NCBI RefSeq assembly: GCF_015277775.1
Contig: NZ_CP063849.1
Span: forward strand, 3,348,001 to 3,412,000
From: Paludibaculum fermentans
GTDB taxonomy: Bacteria > Acidobacteriota > Terriglobia > Bryobacterales > Bryobacteraceae
Reading direction: 5' to 3'
Length of the DNA: 64,000 nucleotides
Made by a program: the position numbers and the translations under genes. Below are positions 62,703 to 64,000 of the stretch, piece after piece (the first letter of the stretch is position 1; each line of letters opens with the position of its first letter). Under the pieces are notes generated by a model, which had not been told where the DNA came from, searched no databases, and saw nothing but the letters and a program-made list of their open reading frames with translations.

Positions 62703-63446
62703 ATGGGCAACCGCTGGACCACTCGCTACCTGCTCCGCTTCGACGACATCTGTCCCACCATGAACTGGGCCGTGTGGCGCGAAGTCGAGCCCATCCTGCT
62801 CGACAACGGCATCCGCCCCATCCTCGCCGTCGTGCCCGACAATCAGGATCCTCACCTCGTCAAGGGCGAGCACGACGCGGCCTTCTGGTCGAACGTCCGT
62901 GCTTGGCAGGCTCGCGGCTGGACCATCGGCCTGCACGGCTACCAGCATAAGTACGAGACGAAGTCCGCCGGCATCATCGGCCGCAATCCATACAGTGAAT
63001 TCGCCGGCCTGCCCGAGGCCGAACAGCGCCGCAAACTGGCCGCCGCCTTCGGCATCTTCCGCTCACAGGGCGTCTGGGCCGACGCCTGGGTCGCCCCCGC
63101 TCACTCTTTCGACGCGCTCACCGTCCAGCTCCTGTCGGAGTTCGGACTGCACACCATCAGCGACGGTTACTCGCTGCTGCCCCACCTTGGCCCGCAGGGG
63201 ACGCTGTGGGTACCCCAGCAGGGCGGCCGGTTCCTGCCCGTGCCCTGCGGCACCTGGACCGTCTGCATGCACTTCAATAGCTGGACCCGTGAAGACATCG
63301 CCAGGTTCCGCGCCGACGTGACCAGGTACCGGGCCCACATCGCCACGTTGCCCGAAGTCGTGGCCTTGAACGCGCAACGCCCCGAGAGCTGGCACGACCG
63401 CCTGTTCTTCCAATCACTGCGCACCCTGCGCGGAATGCGCGGGTAA
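62703..63446 (+). CDS. DUF2334/polysaccharide-deacetylase-like protein
   Basis: 247 residues, starting 5 bases after the upstream stop. The conserved acid pair is near the N-terminus (LRFDDICPTMNW), the histidine motif is GLHGYQHKYET, and a later 'A-P-A-H-S-F-D' segment supplies another histidine; together they form the metal site of the NodB/carbohydrate-esterase-4-like fold. It likely removes N- or O-acetyl groups from the polysaccharide. There is no signal peptide, so it would act in the cytoplasm on a lipid-linked intermediate. The next glycosyltransferase gene follows after 12 bases. Confidence 0.8.
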   Translation: MGNRWTTRYLLRFDDICPTMNWAVWREVEPILLDNGIRPILAVVPDNQDPHLVKGEHDAAFWSNVRAWQARGWTIGLHGYQHKYETKSAGIIGRNPYSEFAGLPEAEQRRKLAAAFGIFRSQGVWADAWVAPAHSFDALTVQLLSEFGLHTISDGYSLLPHLGPQGTLWVPQQGGRFLPVPCGTWTVCMHFNSWTREDIARFRADVTRYRAHIATLPEVVALNAQRPESWHDRLFFQSLRTLRGMRG

Positions 63447-63458
63447 GTGGAGCAGACG

Positions 63459-64000
63459 ATGCATATCGCCTTTCTCATCACCAGAGCCGATGCCGTGGGG
63501 GGCGCCACCATCCACGTGCGCGACCTCGCCCGGTCACTGGCGCAGCACGGCTGCCGCGCCACCGTGCTGGTGGGCGGAGAAGGGCCTGTCACCGAAGAGT
63601 TCCAGCGTTACGGCATCGCTTATGAGAGCCTGCGCTGGCTCAGCCGCCCCATCCACCCCGTGCGCGATGCCCTGGCCACGGCTGAAATCGCCCGTGTCCT
63701 GCGCCGCCTGCGGCCCGACCTGGTGTCGCTGCATACCTCCAAGGCCGGCCTCGTCGGCCGTGTGGCGGCCGCCATCGCCGGCGTGCCGTCTGTCTACACC
63801 CCGCACGGCTGGACCGTCGGCGACCGCATCTCGCCAGCCGCCGGCAAGGTCTTCACGCTGGCTGAGCGCCTGGCCGCGCCCCTGTCCAAGCGCATCATCA
63901 ATGTCTGCGAGGAAGAACGCGCCCTTGCTTTGCGGAAGCGCATCGCTCCGGCCGCTCAACTCGCCGTGGTTCACAACGGCATGCCCGACGTCGCCGCGCA
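63459..64000 (+). CDS. glycosyltransferase family 4, N-terminal part (runs off the window)
   Basis: The first 180 codons are present, beginning MHIAFLITRADAVGGATIHV with the G-G-A-T/x-I-H acceptor loop, then 'L-V-G-G-E-G-P-V', 'L-V-S-L-H-T-S-K-A-G' and YTPHGWTVGDR, the N-lobe elements of GT4. The start is ATG 63459. The donor lobe with the E-x7-E motif lies beyond the edge. It continues the exopolysaccharide operon, so more biosynthetic genes should follow to the right. Confidence 0.88.
   Translation, partial: MHIAFLITRADAVGGATIHVRDLARSLAQHGCRATVLVGGEGPVTEEFQRYGIAYESLRWLSRPIHPVRDALATAEIARVLRRLRPDLVSLHTSKAGLVGRVAAAIAGVPSVYTPHGWTVGDRISPAAGKVFTLAERLAAPLSKRIINVCEEERALALRKRIAPAAQLAVVHNGMPDVAA

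Overview
The window is GC-rich, densely coded DNA from a Gram-negative soil-type heterotroph. Outer-membrane machinery (a very large TonB-dependent receptor with a carboxypeptidase-regulatory-like N-terminus, a Wza-like export protein, lipoproteins) combines with plant-glycan hydrolases (GH78, GH106), an S46 peptidase, a tricorn-like S41 protease and many exported proteins of unknown function. This mixture fits Acidobacteriota of the Solibacter/Bryobacter/Paludibaculum type. The assignment is inferred from gene content; no rRNA or marker phylogeny is available. I saw no tRNA, rRNA, CRISPR array, insertion sequence or prophage. No stretch over 300 bases lacks a gene; the longest gap (about 290 bases, 53598-53886) carries a repeat-rich putative control region.

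Layout. 1-2645: two membrane-protein genes (GDYXXLXY-type and DUF2157) and an LplT-like MFS gene. 2760-6872: a sigma-54 activator and, convergently, a GH78 rhamnosidase. 7111-11530: a Ser/Thr kinase paired with a c-type-haem DUF3365-HAMP sensor, then an ECF sigma factor, a small membrane protein (probable anti-sigma) and two DUF4252-like exported proteins. 11611-19666 (minus): a cell-surface polysaccharide cluster (GT2, GT39-like, GT4; then radical SAM, flippase, GT-C-like membrane protein) with most genes joined by 4-base ATGA or GTGA overlaps. 19807-22638: a large secreted animal-type haem peroxidase. 22728-34266: a deoxysugar/rhamnoside utilisation locus (esterase, TonB receptor, hexuronate-type MFS, fucose/arabinose-isomerase-like enzyme, GH106) facing an unusual regulator that joins an IclR-type winged helix to a LacI/RbsB-type sugar-binding domain, with a 17-base palindrome between them. 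34274-40351: S46 peptidase, a small unknown protein, YjhG-type sugar-acid dehydratase and a Gfo/Idh/MocA oxidoreductase. 40459-48771: coaD, an aminotransferase, an SH3 lipoprotein, an Mla-type ABC ATPase with mobA, a lytic transglycosylase, an AMIN-amidase, a GGDEF response regulator and a redoxin. 48898-53597: a tricorn-like protease and a CelD-like acyltransferase. 53887-64000: an exopolysaccharide operon (export protein, Wzc-like protein, flippase, ligase/polymerase, three glycosyltransferases, FemAB-like transferase, DUF2334 deacetylase-like protein) running off the right edge.

The most unusual points are: the IclR/sugar-binding chimera with its likely operator; a Wzc-like protein whose Walker A lysine is arginine and which has no tyrosine tail; the kinase/haem-sensor pair with a duplicated C-terminal module; an amidase that seems to start at CTG and whose frame runs about 680 bases antisense into the neighbouring diguanylate cyclase gene; and possible structured RNA in the leader of that cyclase gene.
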